NCBI GenBank assembly: GCA_963978905.1
Contig: OZ022258.1
Location: 44,624,591-44,688,590, forward strand
Source of the DNA: Trichostrongylus colubriformis
Lineage: Eukaryota; Nematoda; Chromadorea; Rhabditida; Trichostrongylidae
Length of the DNA stretch: 64,000 bases
Reading direction: 5' to 3'
Shown here: positions 29,629 to 40,972 of the stretch, in pieces
Position numbering within the stretch: the first letter of the stretch is position 1
Layout: the number at the start of each line of letters is the position of its first letter
The notes under the pieces: model-generated
Database searches by the model: none
What the model was told of the DNA's origin: nothing
What the model saw: only the letters and a program-made list of their open reading frames with translations
Made by a program: the position numbers and the translations under genes

Positions 29629-32156
29629 GTATGTCCCTTTGACTTTATCACGGTCGAACCAGGTTATTAGTCCACTTTTCCAGCTCCGTGTGGACGCTGC
29701 AGGACACGACGACCACAGAACGCACGTTTTTTTTCCTTTGAAGTGAGGGTGCTGTACATATGTGCGGGTGCTTAATGAGGTATTCAAAGTTTTCAAGTTC
29801 TTTTGCGTCCATCCCATTTTTTTAGGGCTCTTTGGGTTTTTTAACCTTTGGGTTAAAAGTTTGTGAGGTATCAATTGGCAACAGTCCTGTAAAAGTTTTT
29901 TGTCTTTTGGCTGCGGTTTACTTCTAGTTTGGCAACATTATTTATTAATTCGTGCTCTTTTTTGGCTATCGAACACTGATTTCCCTATACATGCTCTGAA
30001 ATATTGGAAGTTTGTTTGGATCGAGTCCTTCCTCTTTAGCTACTTATTTTCCTAGCCCGGTTGAGCCTCTCTGGATTGGGTGGGGTTTTTAAAACCAGCA
30101 TTTTCAAAATTGGGGTTAAATACATATTTGTGTTTTATAATCTTAATTGCCTTATAAAAGCCGCAGGGATAGGAATTTTTCAGTTTGTTTCAAAATTGTC
30201 CAAGGTACATCTTATTTTGGTGGGTTTCCCCATTGAGTCACAACAAAAGTGCGAAATTTTGTAATTAAGCGATTTTCAGTCATCTAATCGGTCATCTAGG
30301 TCAATCGTAGATTGTCGTCATAAGAATTTATTAGGTCCCCGTGCGCCCACACTTGTCAGCCACCCTCTTTTAGTTTGTTATTGTTTTGTTTTATTGTCTT
30401 TGTAATGCCCACCTTAGGTTATCATTCACAGCACAGAAGGGCGTGTACCTTCTGAGAATATGGCCCCTTCCGAATCGAATCCCACGCAACGTGTCTCCTA
30501 CCGATGGGGTCGACTCGTCGAAGCCATCAAGGTCCACGGTTCGGTGTGCTTTAAAATGCCAAAGTTGTTCTTTGGCATGCACTGTCCTCAGTGCAGCTGA
30601 GACGTCCCACCGGCGGGTGGTGCTCACGTCAGTTGTGGGCGTTGGCCAGTCGTTTCGAGAGGAAGCACGCAGCACTCTCAGAAGTGGAATCTCGCTTAAA
30701 ACGGTTGCTGGACTGGCCCGTTTTCGTGTTGAGTTTTTGCGAGTTTGGTAAGTGACAAGCAGGGTCAAGCAAGAGCTGGAAAGTCCTTGGGCGGGTGTCG
30801 TATTTTGAGTCAAAAGGGGGATTTTCGGGGAAAAAATCATTCTAGGGATCCATCCCCAACGATCCACCGTTTTCAGTGGTTTTAAGGGGTGTCAGGTATC
30901 TATAAAGGTCATCATCATATAAAGGGGATCGTATCGTCAGGGTAAGTTTGTGGCTGAGTGGGTATCTTCACGATTTTTCCCAAATCAATGCTTGACCCTG
31001 TCTACAAACAGTTGTATCAATCTCCCAGTCTGTTCAGAGAGCAGCGATCGAAGCTTCTTTTTTACGCAGGCGTCAATTGACGCTTAATGTGAGCTCTGGC
31101 TGAGTTTGACAGTGCTCCAACCAGCGGTTCGTGGGAATACCATTAGCCAATCTCGGAGATCGTAGTGACAATCAGTGTAGGCGTGGTGTCAGGCAAAACG
31201 ATTTCCTGAAAAACTCTCTGCAAGGATGCTTACCGCCCTGGGCAATTGCCATACCGGAAAAACCCCTTTTTTCCTTTCCATTCGCCCATCTTTCCCTCTA
31301 TCGACGGGGAGAATGGAAATGGTAGGGTGTCCTGGCCTAGAAATTCAAAAATTCCCTTTGAGATTGTAACAGAAACGGTTCTTCCCATTTCCCAGTTTGA
31401 AAATATCCTATCGGGTCACGGGACATTTCGGGGAACCACCAATAGGTCATCTGTAACCCACCAATAGGTCATCTGTAACCCCACCAGTCCTCGGGGGACC
31501 TTTGACCCACGTCATACACTGGCAACCACATCACTGTGCTACATGTCTAACGCGAATCCATACTACCGCTGAAGAGATCTGTCGCTGGAAACTGAGGGAC
31601 TATGGCCTTTATACTTGGACAACTTTTTCGTTTCGAAACAATGCTCAACCGGGAAGGCAGCTTGCAAAACAATACACAACGTCGTGGAAGACAGGCACCT
31701 TGTTCACTTTCTGCGGTGTTGCGGCTCATTGTTCACTTCGAAAGTTGCCGAAACCGAGTTCGAACGCTCTCTATGAGGAACATTCACTCAGTAATCGAGC
31801 TTGAACCACTGGCGGATATCGGCTCTTGGGATCGTTCGATTTTTGAAGGCTCACCGAGCTGTTCCCGTTTCGCATTTCTTCAGTTCTTTAGCCACTGTCG
31901 CATGCTTCCATAGCAGTGAGTTCTTCCTGTCAGAATTCTTATGAAACCATAGAATATAATCGGCAAAAAATTAAGCTTGTAGATACATCTCACAATGCTT
32001 TGGAAAAAGTTATCTTCAGGCATTTTGTCGTACATGTGAGCTTGGGAACCCTTATTGCGCCAAGTTGTGAGGTATAGAATGGTAGAAGCAGTCTGTTCGA
32101 GATGATTCAACTCGGTCGCTGATGGGATATTTTTGTCGTTATTTTCGCCAACCTAA
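29629..32156. other. Repeat-bearing spacer
   Basis: Contains one copy of a dispersed repeat (about 30405-30700, plus a separate block at 31080-31135) whose other copy lies inverted at 35835-36290, and a short tandem duplication (CAATAGGTCATCTGTAACCC twice, 31440-31483). No gene recognised. Confidence 0.5.
30405..31135 (+). repeat. Dispersed repeat D, copy 1
   Basis: Shares CCGATGGGGTCGACTCGTCG, AGTTGTTCTTTG and further blocks with the inverse complement of 35835-36290, about 75-80 percent alike by eye. No coding frame is common to both copies, so I cannot name the family. Confidence 0.65.
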
Positions 32157-32573
32157 AGGAATCGTCCACGGAAAATGAGTTTTTCTGTTACCCATATATT
32201 TCTGTTCTATTTGCCTAATGAGGACCGCAGTTTCACGCGAAAAAGTGAGAATTTGGCTCAGATACAGCTCCCCAAATTCTCGGCCGGCTGGGCAGAGCCT
32301 CCGAGTGGAAGCCCCGTCTCGTCTCCGTCGCAGTTAGCAAGGGAGAGTGGGACTATTTACGAAACTTTCTGTGCCTACAAAGCGTCTCCGACACCGGTGC
32401 ACGACAAAGTGAGCACTTGCTCGGAGGCCTCGCCAACCCGGCCGAGATTTGTGGTGCTGTATCTTAGCCGGATTCTCACTTCTTCGCGTGAAACTTGCAT
32501 GTGGCCCAGATTAGGCAAATACAACATAAATATATGGGTAACAGAAAAAGTCATTTTTCCGTGGACGATTCCT
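32157..32573. mobile_element. Hairpin element, family B, copy 2
   Basis: Ends AGGAATCGTCCACGGAAAAT inverted, right flank TTAA (32574-32577), left flank decayed to CTAA. Outer arms match copy 1 at 24447-24871; the centre differs. Confidence 0.8.
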
Positions 32574-33086
32574 TTAATTCTGGAAAGAGGTGCTCCGAAC
32601 CATGAGGTGCCTAGTCAACGCGATGATAAACCTCGAATTAATGGGAATAAGGCAGAGAGGGGCAACTAAACCACAAAATTTCCAATTCGGTTGCACGGTG
32701 CAGCAGCACCCACTGCTCAATAGGAGGCTTTCTATTACCGACGCTATCGTAGTACGGGGATACGATTCTTTCCAATTCTAACGATCTGTTCAATTCAGTT
32801 TTTGAGGGGACAAACGGGAACCTTTTGTACTTGCTAGGTTTGATGCTCAAGCTTCCATGGGGATCTCCATATTTCAAGTTTCAAAATCCGCAGCACACAT
32901 GAACCCCAGTTCCGGAGAGGAGGGGGAGATGGTGTGGGAAAAATTGTTCCTCTTCGTAAGCTTATGGATACTTCTGTAGAGCTGGGCTACGAGCAGCGAG
33001 CATAGTGTTTTCAGCTTTCCCTTGCCCTCTACTCTTGGTGTATGCGATCCCAATACCTGCTTTTTTTCTGCCCCATATCTCTTTAA

Positions 33087-33617
33087 CCCATAACGGACGG
33101 TGCGCCACATGGTTACTCCCGACATTTAAAATTATTTTTCTTCTAGTTTTGTGATATTTCCAAATAACCAATTATACACGCATACACTACAAGTATTGAA
33201 GAATAACATATATTTCCAGGACAGGTGCAGCGCAAATTTTCAACAAACATTATGCGAGTAACTTCAAATGCAATCCTTTCTAGTTGTACAAACAAATGAC
33301 AACAATTGTTTTTAGTTACAATCAACAATCCATTAGAATCCATAGGCTCCGTTTCCCATTTGGAAACCCTCGCGCTCATCTTACTACTCAAAATGCATAA
33401 CTTTTTTGCAGTAATAGGTAGAGAGAAGTACCGCGTATAACAGCATGAGGTGATACCACTACACAGTGATGACCTTTTTATCAGTAGCAACTGCACAAAA
33501 AGATTACAAAAATGACTCAATTGATAAAAATTGATGAAAGATTTGATAAAAAACGGCGCAAAAACGCCGCCGTCCGTTATGAGTTGCGTGACCATGTGGC
33601 GCACCATCCGTTATGGG
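33087..33617. mobile_element. Short inverted-repeat element, family C
   Basis: Flanked by TTAA (33083-33086 and 33618-33621); inverted ends of about 30 bp (CCCATAACGGACGGTGCGCC on the left, its complement on the right with one change). Interior 470 bp without a recognisable ORF. Third unrelated element family at TTAA in this window. Confidence 0.75.
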
Positions 33618-33621
33618 TTAA

Positions 33622-35834
33622 GTGCAACGATGGCGGAATAATTCTTCCAGCTGGGCTTTCTACATTTTGCTGAAGAAACCACTCGTATCCTCACCGGCTC
33701 GTTCTGAAGCTCTCACATGGCACCATGCTCGATACAATGGGTATGACGGCGCCCTGGCAATTCTTTAGATCAAGAGCTACATGCAAAATTTACGTAAGCC
33801 TCGTAACATAGCACATAAAAAGGATTGCTGCTAACGTTCTACCATGAGGTTGAAGGCCCTCAGTCAGTGGTGGGTGTTCATTAAAGTTGTAAGAGATAAG
33901 CAAAGAAAAGTTCGAAAATGGTGATGCTACTCTGTGGGGAGATTCTCTCCCGATAAGATTTTGAGACATGTTTGCACTAGCTGGGTCCCACTAAGACCAT
34001 ACTCCTTATCGTAAACCCTCACACTGGCGCTTTGGTCTTTTTTGTGACGGAATGTCTTTCTTCGTTTTCTGAATGACTCATCCACTCCCTCAAAATTTCC
34101 ACCTTTTTTCACTTAATTAGCGCTTTTTGACCATAACCAGGGAGAGGCACTCAGATTTCTTTCACGCTCCTCGTATCAATTACTTAAAGTGAATTTTGCC
34201 TATACCTAGCTCTTTACAGGAATCTCGGGGACCTTGGGGCCTATCTTCCAAGTATCTGGCTCTTTTCCTCACTCTTCCTTTTCTGTGCATGTCCGCTACT
34301 GGTTGGCTGAGGCCCACTTGTATGGCTCATTGCTCTCATCATCTTTTTCAAATCTGGCAGTCATCATCCCACTGAGCGCTCTCTGAGTTGCCGAATTTGT
34401 AAATTTGGAGGGGGTAGGGGAGGGAAGTTGGATGAATGCCAATAACTTTTTATCTCATCCCCCCAGTAGCTGCGGATGGTTTGGCATTTTGACCCTTTCA
34501 TAAGGCGCGCAACTGACACTTTCTGACTTATTTCATATATTCCATGCCGATATTTCCAAGGGAGTAAGGGGGCGTTCTGGAATTCTAATATTTATAGCGA
34601 AATTGGGGGTTTTTAATAGACTCTTCTGCGAGGCATTGCCATCCTCTTATAGCAGGCAATAGCATCTGGTTCACTGGAACGTTCCCCTTTCCCCAGCCAT
34701 GAAAGTCCATTGAATAGTAGTGCGCATAGTGCGCTTTTGTCCACACCATCGCAATCAAATTTACTTCTCCCGCGCTGACGATGTAATTATTGAAAAAAGG
34801 CTTTCGAAGCATTTTAGACATGAATTTCGTGAAGCCTGCGCGAAACTGCAACGTGGTGCAGCTATCCTTTCCCCTGAGGGAGCGTTCTTAACATCATCTG
34901 GGCTGCTGAAGTAAGAAATGAATTCAGGCATGTAAAGTTCGTCCGAAATTTTCTTCAGCTAGAAATAACATCAATGATGGAGCGTGTATCAATACTACGT
35001 ATTTGGGGGAGGAGAGGGAGCCCGGTCTAATTATGGGGTCGAAAATTCCTGTGCTCAGGTCTACGACAAAGTTGCCTGATGGAACTCTTCTCAAAGAAAT
35101 GTGATATGTTTCTAAGCAGCTTAAAACTTGCCGATTGTTTTTATGGTTTCATTTCAATTCTTGAGAACTCACTGCTCCCAAGGCATGCGAAAGTGGCTAG
35201 AGGCTGAAGAAGTGCCATACCATGAACAGCTCTACAGGACTTCAAAAATCGAACACTGAGAGATAAGTACGAGGTTAGCAGCTGAAAATCATCACAAGAG
35301 CCGATTTCGTCGAGTGCTTCAACGTGATTGCTGAGCGTTCTTCATGGAAAGCGTTATTGCCAAAGTCAAGCATGTGCTGAGAATTCTTCAAGGATTTCTT
35401 CTGCTGGGACGGGTGTGGCATTTAGGAAGTAAATTATTTCAAAAGCCTTGAACGATCCATTATTTCGGCCAACTTCCTTTCAACCCAATGCTTGACTTTG
35501 GTTCAGAAGTAGAAAACTCAGTTTCGGCAACTTTCGACCTGGGCGATTACGCTCAACACTGCAAGGAGTAAGCGAGTGCCTGACTTCCACGAAGTTTCTC
35601 GTTGCTTTGCAAGCGATATTCCTGGTAAAACACTGTTCTTCAGACGAGGAAGATGTCCAATGTATGGCGGCGGAATTTCCAAAATTATGAGCCATGAATG
35701 AAAGCTTTGTCCTTCTGCAAGAAGAGCTTATGGTTCCTCAGTCCCCAGCAACTGCTCACTTCAGCAGTAGCGTGCTACCGCATAGGACATGCAGTAGACT
35801 GAGTGGCTGCGATTTCCGATTATGGCGTGTGATA
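33622..35834. other. Spacer, nothing recognised
   Basis: Mixed composition, short open frames only. I could not support a gene, RNA or further element here. Confidence 0.4.
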
Positions 35835-36290
35835 TCTCACCAGCAACCACCGGTTTGGACATTGTCAAAACTAGCCAGAGCTCACATTAGGCATCGTTTT
35901 ATGCCCGCATAAGGGCAAAGGTCTCGATCACTTCTCTCTCAGCACGTTGGGAAATCGATATCGCGGTTTGTGGCGCTTGTCACACTTGCAAAAACTGAGC
36001 ACGACAATGGGTCAGTCCAGTACATGACGCGAGATTCCACATCTGAGCAGTGCTATGTGTTTCTTCTCGGAACGGCTGACCATCGCACACAGCTGACGTG
36101 GGCGCCACCCGTCGGTGGGCCGTCTTAGCCGCAATGCGGGCAGTGCATGGTCAAAGAACAACTTGACACATCGGAGCACATCGAACTGTGGATCTTGATG
36201 GCTTCGACGAGTCGACCCCATCGGTGGGCGACCAGAGAGAACGCGCGTGCACGAACGTGGGGGGAAGGGGAGAGGGGGAACCTAGGGTGG
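35835..36290 (-). repeat. Dispersed repeat D, copy 2
   Basis: Inverted relative to 30405-31135; read on the minus strand it keeps the block order of copy 1, with a shorter distance between the end block (TAATGTGAGCTCTGGCT at about 35870-35890) and the main part. Confidence 0.65.
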
Positions 36291-39232
36291 GCACATTGTT
36301 ATTGTAATTGTACTTGTAAATATTGTTTATTGTAATAAACATTTATTGTCAACAATCGTTATAGGACATCAAGAAACAGAAAATAAACAAAGCAAACAAA
36401 ACAAAAAAACACACAGCACAGCACATACACACTATACAGCCACACATACCCAAGACACTTCACGCACAGACGTCCACGACGCCCATAACATACACGACAC
36501 AGACACCACCATACGTCATAGACACTCTGCTGATACACAACACTTTCAGCAGGTACTGTGGCATGTATTCGCCAGTACTACACAGCCCCTCCTGTCGGGT
36601 GGGTGGCTATCGGTACGATCGACATTTTTCGCACCTAATAAAGGTTGCTAAAGGGAGTAGCAATCCAATTAAGTGTGAAAAATCACGGGTCCGCATGTTC
36701 CCACATAGATTCATAGACTGAAAAAAGGGAAGATTCAGGAAACCGATTTAAATGACATTTTTTAGATAATTTTGCCCTTGAATTCTCGAACTTTTTTGAG
36801 GATCTGCTGCTCTCGAACATTTTCCACGATCAGGTAGAATATAGTAGATGCTAATAAACTCTAGAACCTCTGAGGACGTGATCCACAACTACATCTGCTT
36901 CTTTACTAATCAAGAGAAAATGTGCCCATTGCAAACAAAAAATTACCAACTAGCTGGCGTCTTTACTCTTAAGATGTCACCGTTTTTGAGACATTTAAGG
37001 ACATTCAGAGGGTTTGGGACAACTTTGATACCTTTTACAGCGAGTCCACCCTAGCAACCTTTCTACATATCCTGTGCACCAGTATTTTACTCCGAAATCT
37101 TCCCCAACATTTGCTTCCCACAAGGTGTAGAGTATTGTGAAAAGTGGTTTTCAAGGAAATGCACCTTTGCTCGGACAATGAATCTATGTGGGCAATGCGA
37201 TGATCTCTGAGTAAGGTTACTTCACAATTCAGGCAAGAAGCAACCTTAATTAGGTGCGAAGAATCTCGATCATACCAATAGTTCTCCATTTACAGCCAAG
37301 CATCAGTCGAGCCACAGCCAGCAACTTAACACAGCATTCTCCACGGTAAACCCCCATCTTCTTCCCAACTCATGAACCCTCACCCGACCCCTCTCCCACA
37401 GGACCCACCTATTCTTTTGATAGAGAAAATAGTCCTTAAAGTTTCCCCGTTTGACTGGCCAAGTGCGCTTCCCCTCGTCTTTATAGAGGATTTTCCTCGA
37501 CTAATGCTTGACCTCACCCTCCATTCGACTTCTCCCAATACCGCCTTCTATGCTCACAGCTCTCCGTCAAAGTCTCATCCCCCTTCGAACATGTCGGCTA
37601 GAACACTTTCAGACATCCCCCCTCACACACCCTTACCGGGCCCCTTTCCTCTCCCTTGCTTCCTAACACATTTAAAACCAGACCTTGCTCACCCTCCCTC
37701 ACTCACTCTCTCGCTACCCCTCATTCCCTTCCCATCCTCAAATACTCTCTCCACCCCTTAACCCCCTCGAGCACAAACATTTCCCCTTCCAAACTTTTGA
37801 TCCTTCTGTCCTTCCCATTCATGCCCTCATGCACGTAACACAAATGTCCGTTATCAAATAAACAACAACAATCGTGACTCATAACGACGCTGCCACATTC
37901 TCAGGTAACCTCCGAATCAGGGTCAAGCATTATGACAAGGAACATCAGCTGCATGCAACCACCACTCCCTTCCCCACTACATAAAATTGAAGTCTGATCT
38001 CCCTTTTCTCGTTTTGAAGTAGCAGAGATGAGGAGAGACGTATTCCCCACTCCTTCACCCACAAGAACATTCAGCCGCAATGATCCTTTGCTCTTTTCAG
38101 TGCGATCCTGATCAAATCAAAAAGGTATCGCAGGAAATGAAACGGTCCAATTTCCTTATATGCCACAGCGGTAGACAGTCCGTTCCCATCACCGCCACCC
38201 CTTCACCTCATTTAGCACGGCATTTTTCAATTCCATTTCTTCCAATTACTTTCACCCCAAACCCACTGATTCAGATCAGCTTGTAGATGCACGCCTTCTT
38301 CTAACCCAGACCGATTCCTTGGGTAACGCTTGACCCTGCTTCAGCTCACAAACCTTCACCGTCACTCACACATACATTGACATTACTCACTGACTTTCAC
38401 GTTGTTATATACATGGCATAGTGTCCTTAGAAGCAGAGCCCGGTAGACCTTTCAGAGCAAACAGAACAAATCTCAGCTTTTGTTTACCGTTTCAGACCGG
38501 ACGCTGCTCCTAAGGTACTTGTTAGGTCAAAAACGTTTATTAATACACAAAAAATCAATTTGTATTGATCTGCTCTTTCCAGCGTCTGGTGTCCATCGGA
38601 TCCCTGCTGCGCCGTGCCGTCGTCTCACTCAGCAGTCCTGAACGGTAGCATATTTTATCCCTGTTCAAAGCAGATAATCAGAGGGTTCTTCTTGGCGCCA
38701 GAGGATAAGTTAACAAATAAATTTATCTGAATTTGAGCTCTCACTAAATTTTCTGACTTTTCGCCTTAATACTATCTAGTTCTTACGTGATCAGCGTGGC
38801 ACTGGACGCAGAAATCGCCAGCGTTCACGAGATGATGGATGACTGCTGAACCTCACAGCCTTTCCTCGAGCATTCCTCGTACAGTCAATCATACATTAGT
38901 ACCCTGAAACGATAGCTTCGATATTCTACCTCCGGAGCAATTACATAGAGAGTTCTACTCGTAATTGAGCATTGAGAAATTTTTCGCACAAAAACTATCC
39001 AAATGATATGTGAACTTCACGCGTTTACCTTCTCTGCTACAGCGTAACTATCTTTTGAGTAAATTCCAAGGAATTTTAGGCCCTAGTTCCTTCACGTCAT
39101 TCCATACCCATCTGACTCCATCACAACCCCCAGATATGTAAATTTGCAAATAGCGCATGATAATATGTTATCACTATTCAAGTGTTCCTACTAGCAATAA
39201 ATCAATAGGGTTGTCAATGACCAAATACTTAG
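36291..39232. other. Low-complexity spacer
   Basis: 36390-36480 is rich in CACA, and about 37330-38420 is markedly pyrimidine-rich on the plus strand (many CCCTCTCCC-type runs). No recognised gene. Confidence 0.5.
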
Positions 39233-39298
39233 CAGCTTGCCTAATTTGAAAATCAAAGCATGCCAGATTGCGCTTTGACTTTCAAATTAGGCAGGCTG
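39233..39298. other. Hairpin with 27-bp stem
   Basis: CAGCTTGCCTAATTTGAAAA... pairs with ...TTTCAAATTAGGCAGGCTG over 27 positions with one G-U and one mismatch, around a 12-nt loop. It has the size of a small RNA precursor, but may equally be a decayed inverted-repeat element. Confidence 0.55.
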
Positions 39299-39432
39299 AT
39301 AGCTCCTATATATAGCATTCTTTTTGAAGACTATCCATACAATACGATATTCTGTTCATTTACCAAACAGCAAATGGCATGCGAAATCCAGAAGGTATCG
39401 TCGTCGACTACGACGATCCACCGCCGTCTCAC

Positions 39433-40972
39433 TGTCTGAGGCGACCGCGCCCCCAATCAAATGAGACGGGATCAAGCGGACCCACAAAATAAGTTGTTCG
39501 TAGTCTTCGATTTATTAACGACCCAAGTTAGATGTTGGCGTCTATTCTCGTGCACTTGTTGAGTCCATTATATTCTCCCTCTTCCTTGCTCCTCGCATTG
39601 CCTTACAAAATCATTGAACCGCCACATTTTGGTACACCGTTCTAACTCATTTCCACATTTCCTCATTTTCATGAGTCTGATTCACCGTTTTCATAACGTT
39701 CGTCATTTGCATTTATTCCATCCGAGTTTTGATGCTCTTTGAATCTAACGCGATTCTTACCCATCAGCTGATTTTATTTGGACCTATATTCATTGATCAT
39801 AGAAAAATGTCACCTTATTTCCATGAAAGACCAACAATCTTTAACGCAGCCAATCTCAAATATTTGGTAGCCCGTTATAAGGAGTATACGGCCAATGTAG
39901 GTCACCCAATGGCTAATGAGAGAGCCTGCGAAACTTCAACCAGGGGAACAAATAATAGTAACAATGTTCGAAAAACATGGATCAACAACAAGTCCTCAAC
40001 AAGTTCCGGCGCATCTGCACGGTGAAAATGGCTGTTTAATCCGTCTGCATCACTCTGTATGGAAGTAGTTTGGGAAAGGTTGGTAGCACCAGGTAAAAAG
40101 GGAAAACGAAGGTTCACAGAAAGGTGCCCAATAACAGCAATAGTAGAGGTGGTAGTAATTACTAGAGCGCTAACAAACGTTTGTCTAAAGGGTATAGCGA
40201 GAATCCCTCTCTGCTTAGTAAATATCCTCCAAGGAACATTGAATTTTCCCTTCCAGAAGGCAGGATTAGAGAAGACGAAGACGACGCTGAGCTCAATCAA
40301 TCATTGAGAAGAGTCCAAGAGCCAATCGTTTTCTGGAGAACGTAGCTAATTAATCTGGGATTGCTGGAAGCATGATATACTTAGTGTCACGAAGAATACG
40401 CAAAAATAGCATTTAGAACAACCCAGAATAAGCACCGAAATAGGGGAGATCATCCCAGTCAGACAGGACCAGATCCCATGAGAGGCCTGGCCTTATTGCA
40501 AAGTAATGGAGACCATCCCGTCTGCCGATGGTCTGGTAAAGTCAGCAAAAATCCTTATGCCCGACCAAAAATTAATTCACCTCCCTCTTAACAAAATTTA
40601 TCCGCTGGGAATTTGCAGTTTCACTGACAGAGACGATACCGGAGAAATTCTCACGGTGCCCTTGGAGCCCGACTATAACTCTGAATATTTAGGTATCAAT
40701 GGTGAACAAACGAAGGAGTTCACCCAAGTATTCGGACCACATGTTCCGCAAAGCTTAATGGGTTTCACTGTTTGAGACGCCGTTCCGTAATGGCCTCCCC
40801 ACCCTTATGGTACGGGGAAAAGCGGACTCACGAAATAAGTGAACAGCTCTCTTCGATCTACCAACGTTCCGAGCTGGACCTTGACTTCTATTCCCTTGTG
40901 CTCGATAAACTCATTATATTCTCCTTCTTCCTCACTCCTCGCATCGCCTTATAAAAACCACTGATCCGCCAC
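39433..40972 (+). mobile_element. Internally deleted BEL/Pao relic with its own LTRs
   Basis: Two diverged direct repeats (39433-39626 and 40769-40972; start TGTYTGAGRCG, share GCGGACYCACRAAATAAGT and end CCGCCAC) flank about 1.1 kb that ends with the C-terminal piece of a Pao-type pol. The first repeat ends CA; TGGTACACC follows within a few bases, where a primer site is expected. Unrelated in sequence to the element at 9795-19906 and much older. Confidence 0.65.
40440..40775 (+). pseudogene. Pol C-terminal remnant (DUF5641-like) of the BEL relic
   Basis: Reads GEIIPVRQDQIP, a TGA (40479-40481), then GLVKSAKILMPDQKLIHLPL and NKIYPLGI, the typical end of Pao/BEL pol. Its stop codon overlaps the start of the following LTR, as in intact elements. 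The rest of pol is missing or unreadable. Confidence 0.7.

Noticed and set aside
30405..36290. One 5.9 kb transposon with terminal inverted repeats
   Set aside because: The block spacing differs between the two arms and a younger TTAA element lies between them without any shared coding region; two separate copies are as likely.
37372..37838. Long Pro/Ser-rich open frame
   Set aside because: Explained by pyrimidine-rich composition that avoids stop codons; no splice sites or family.
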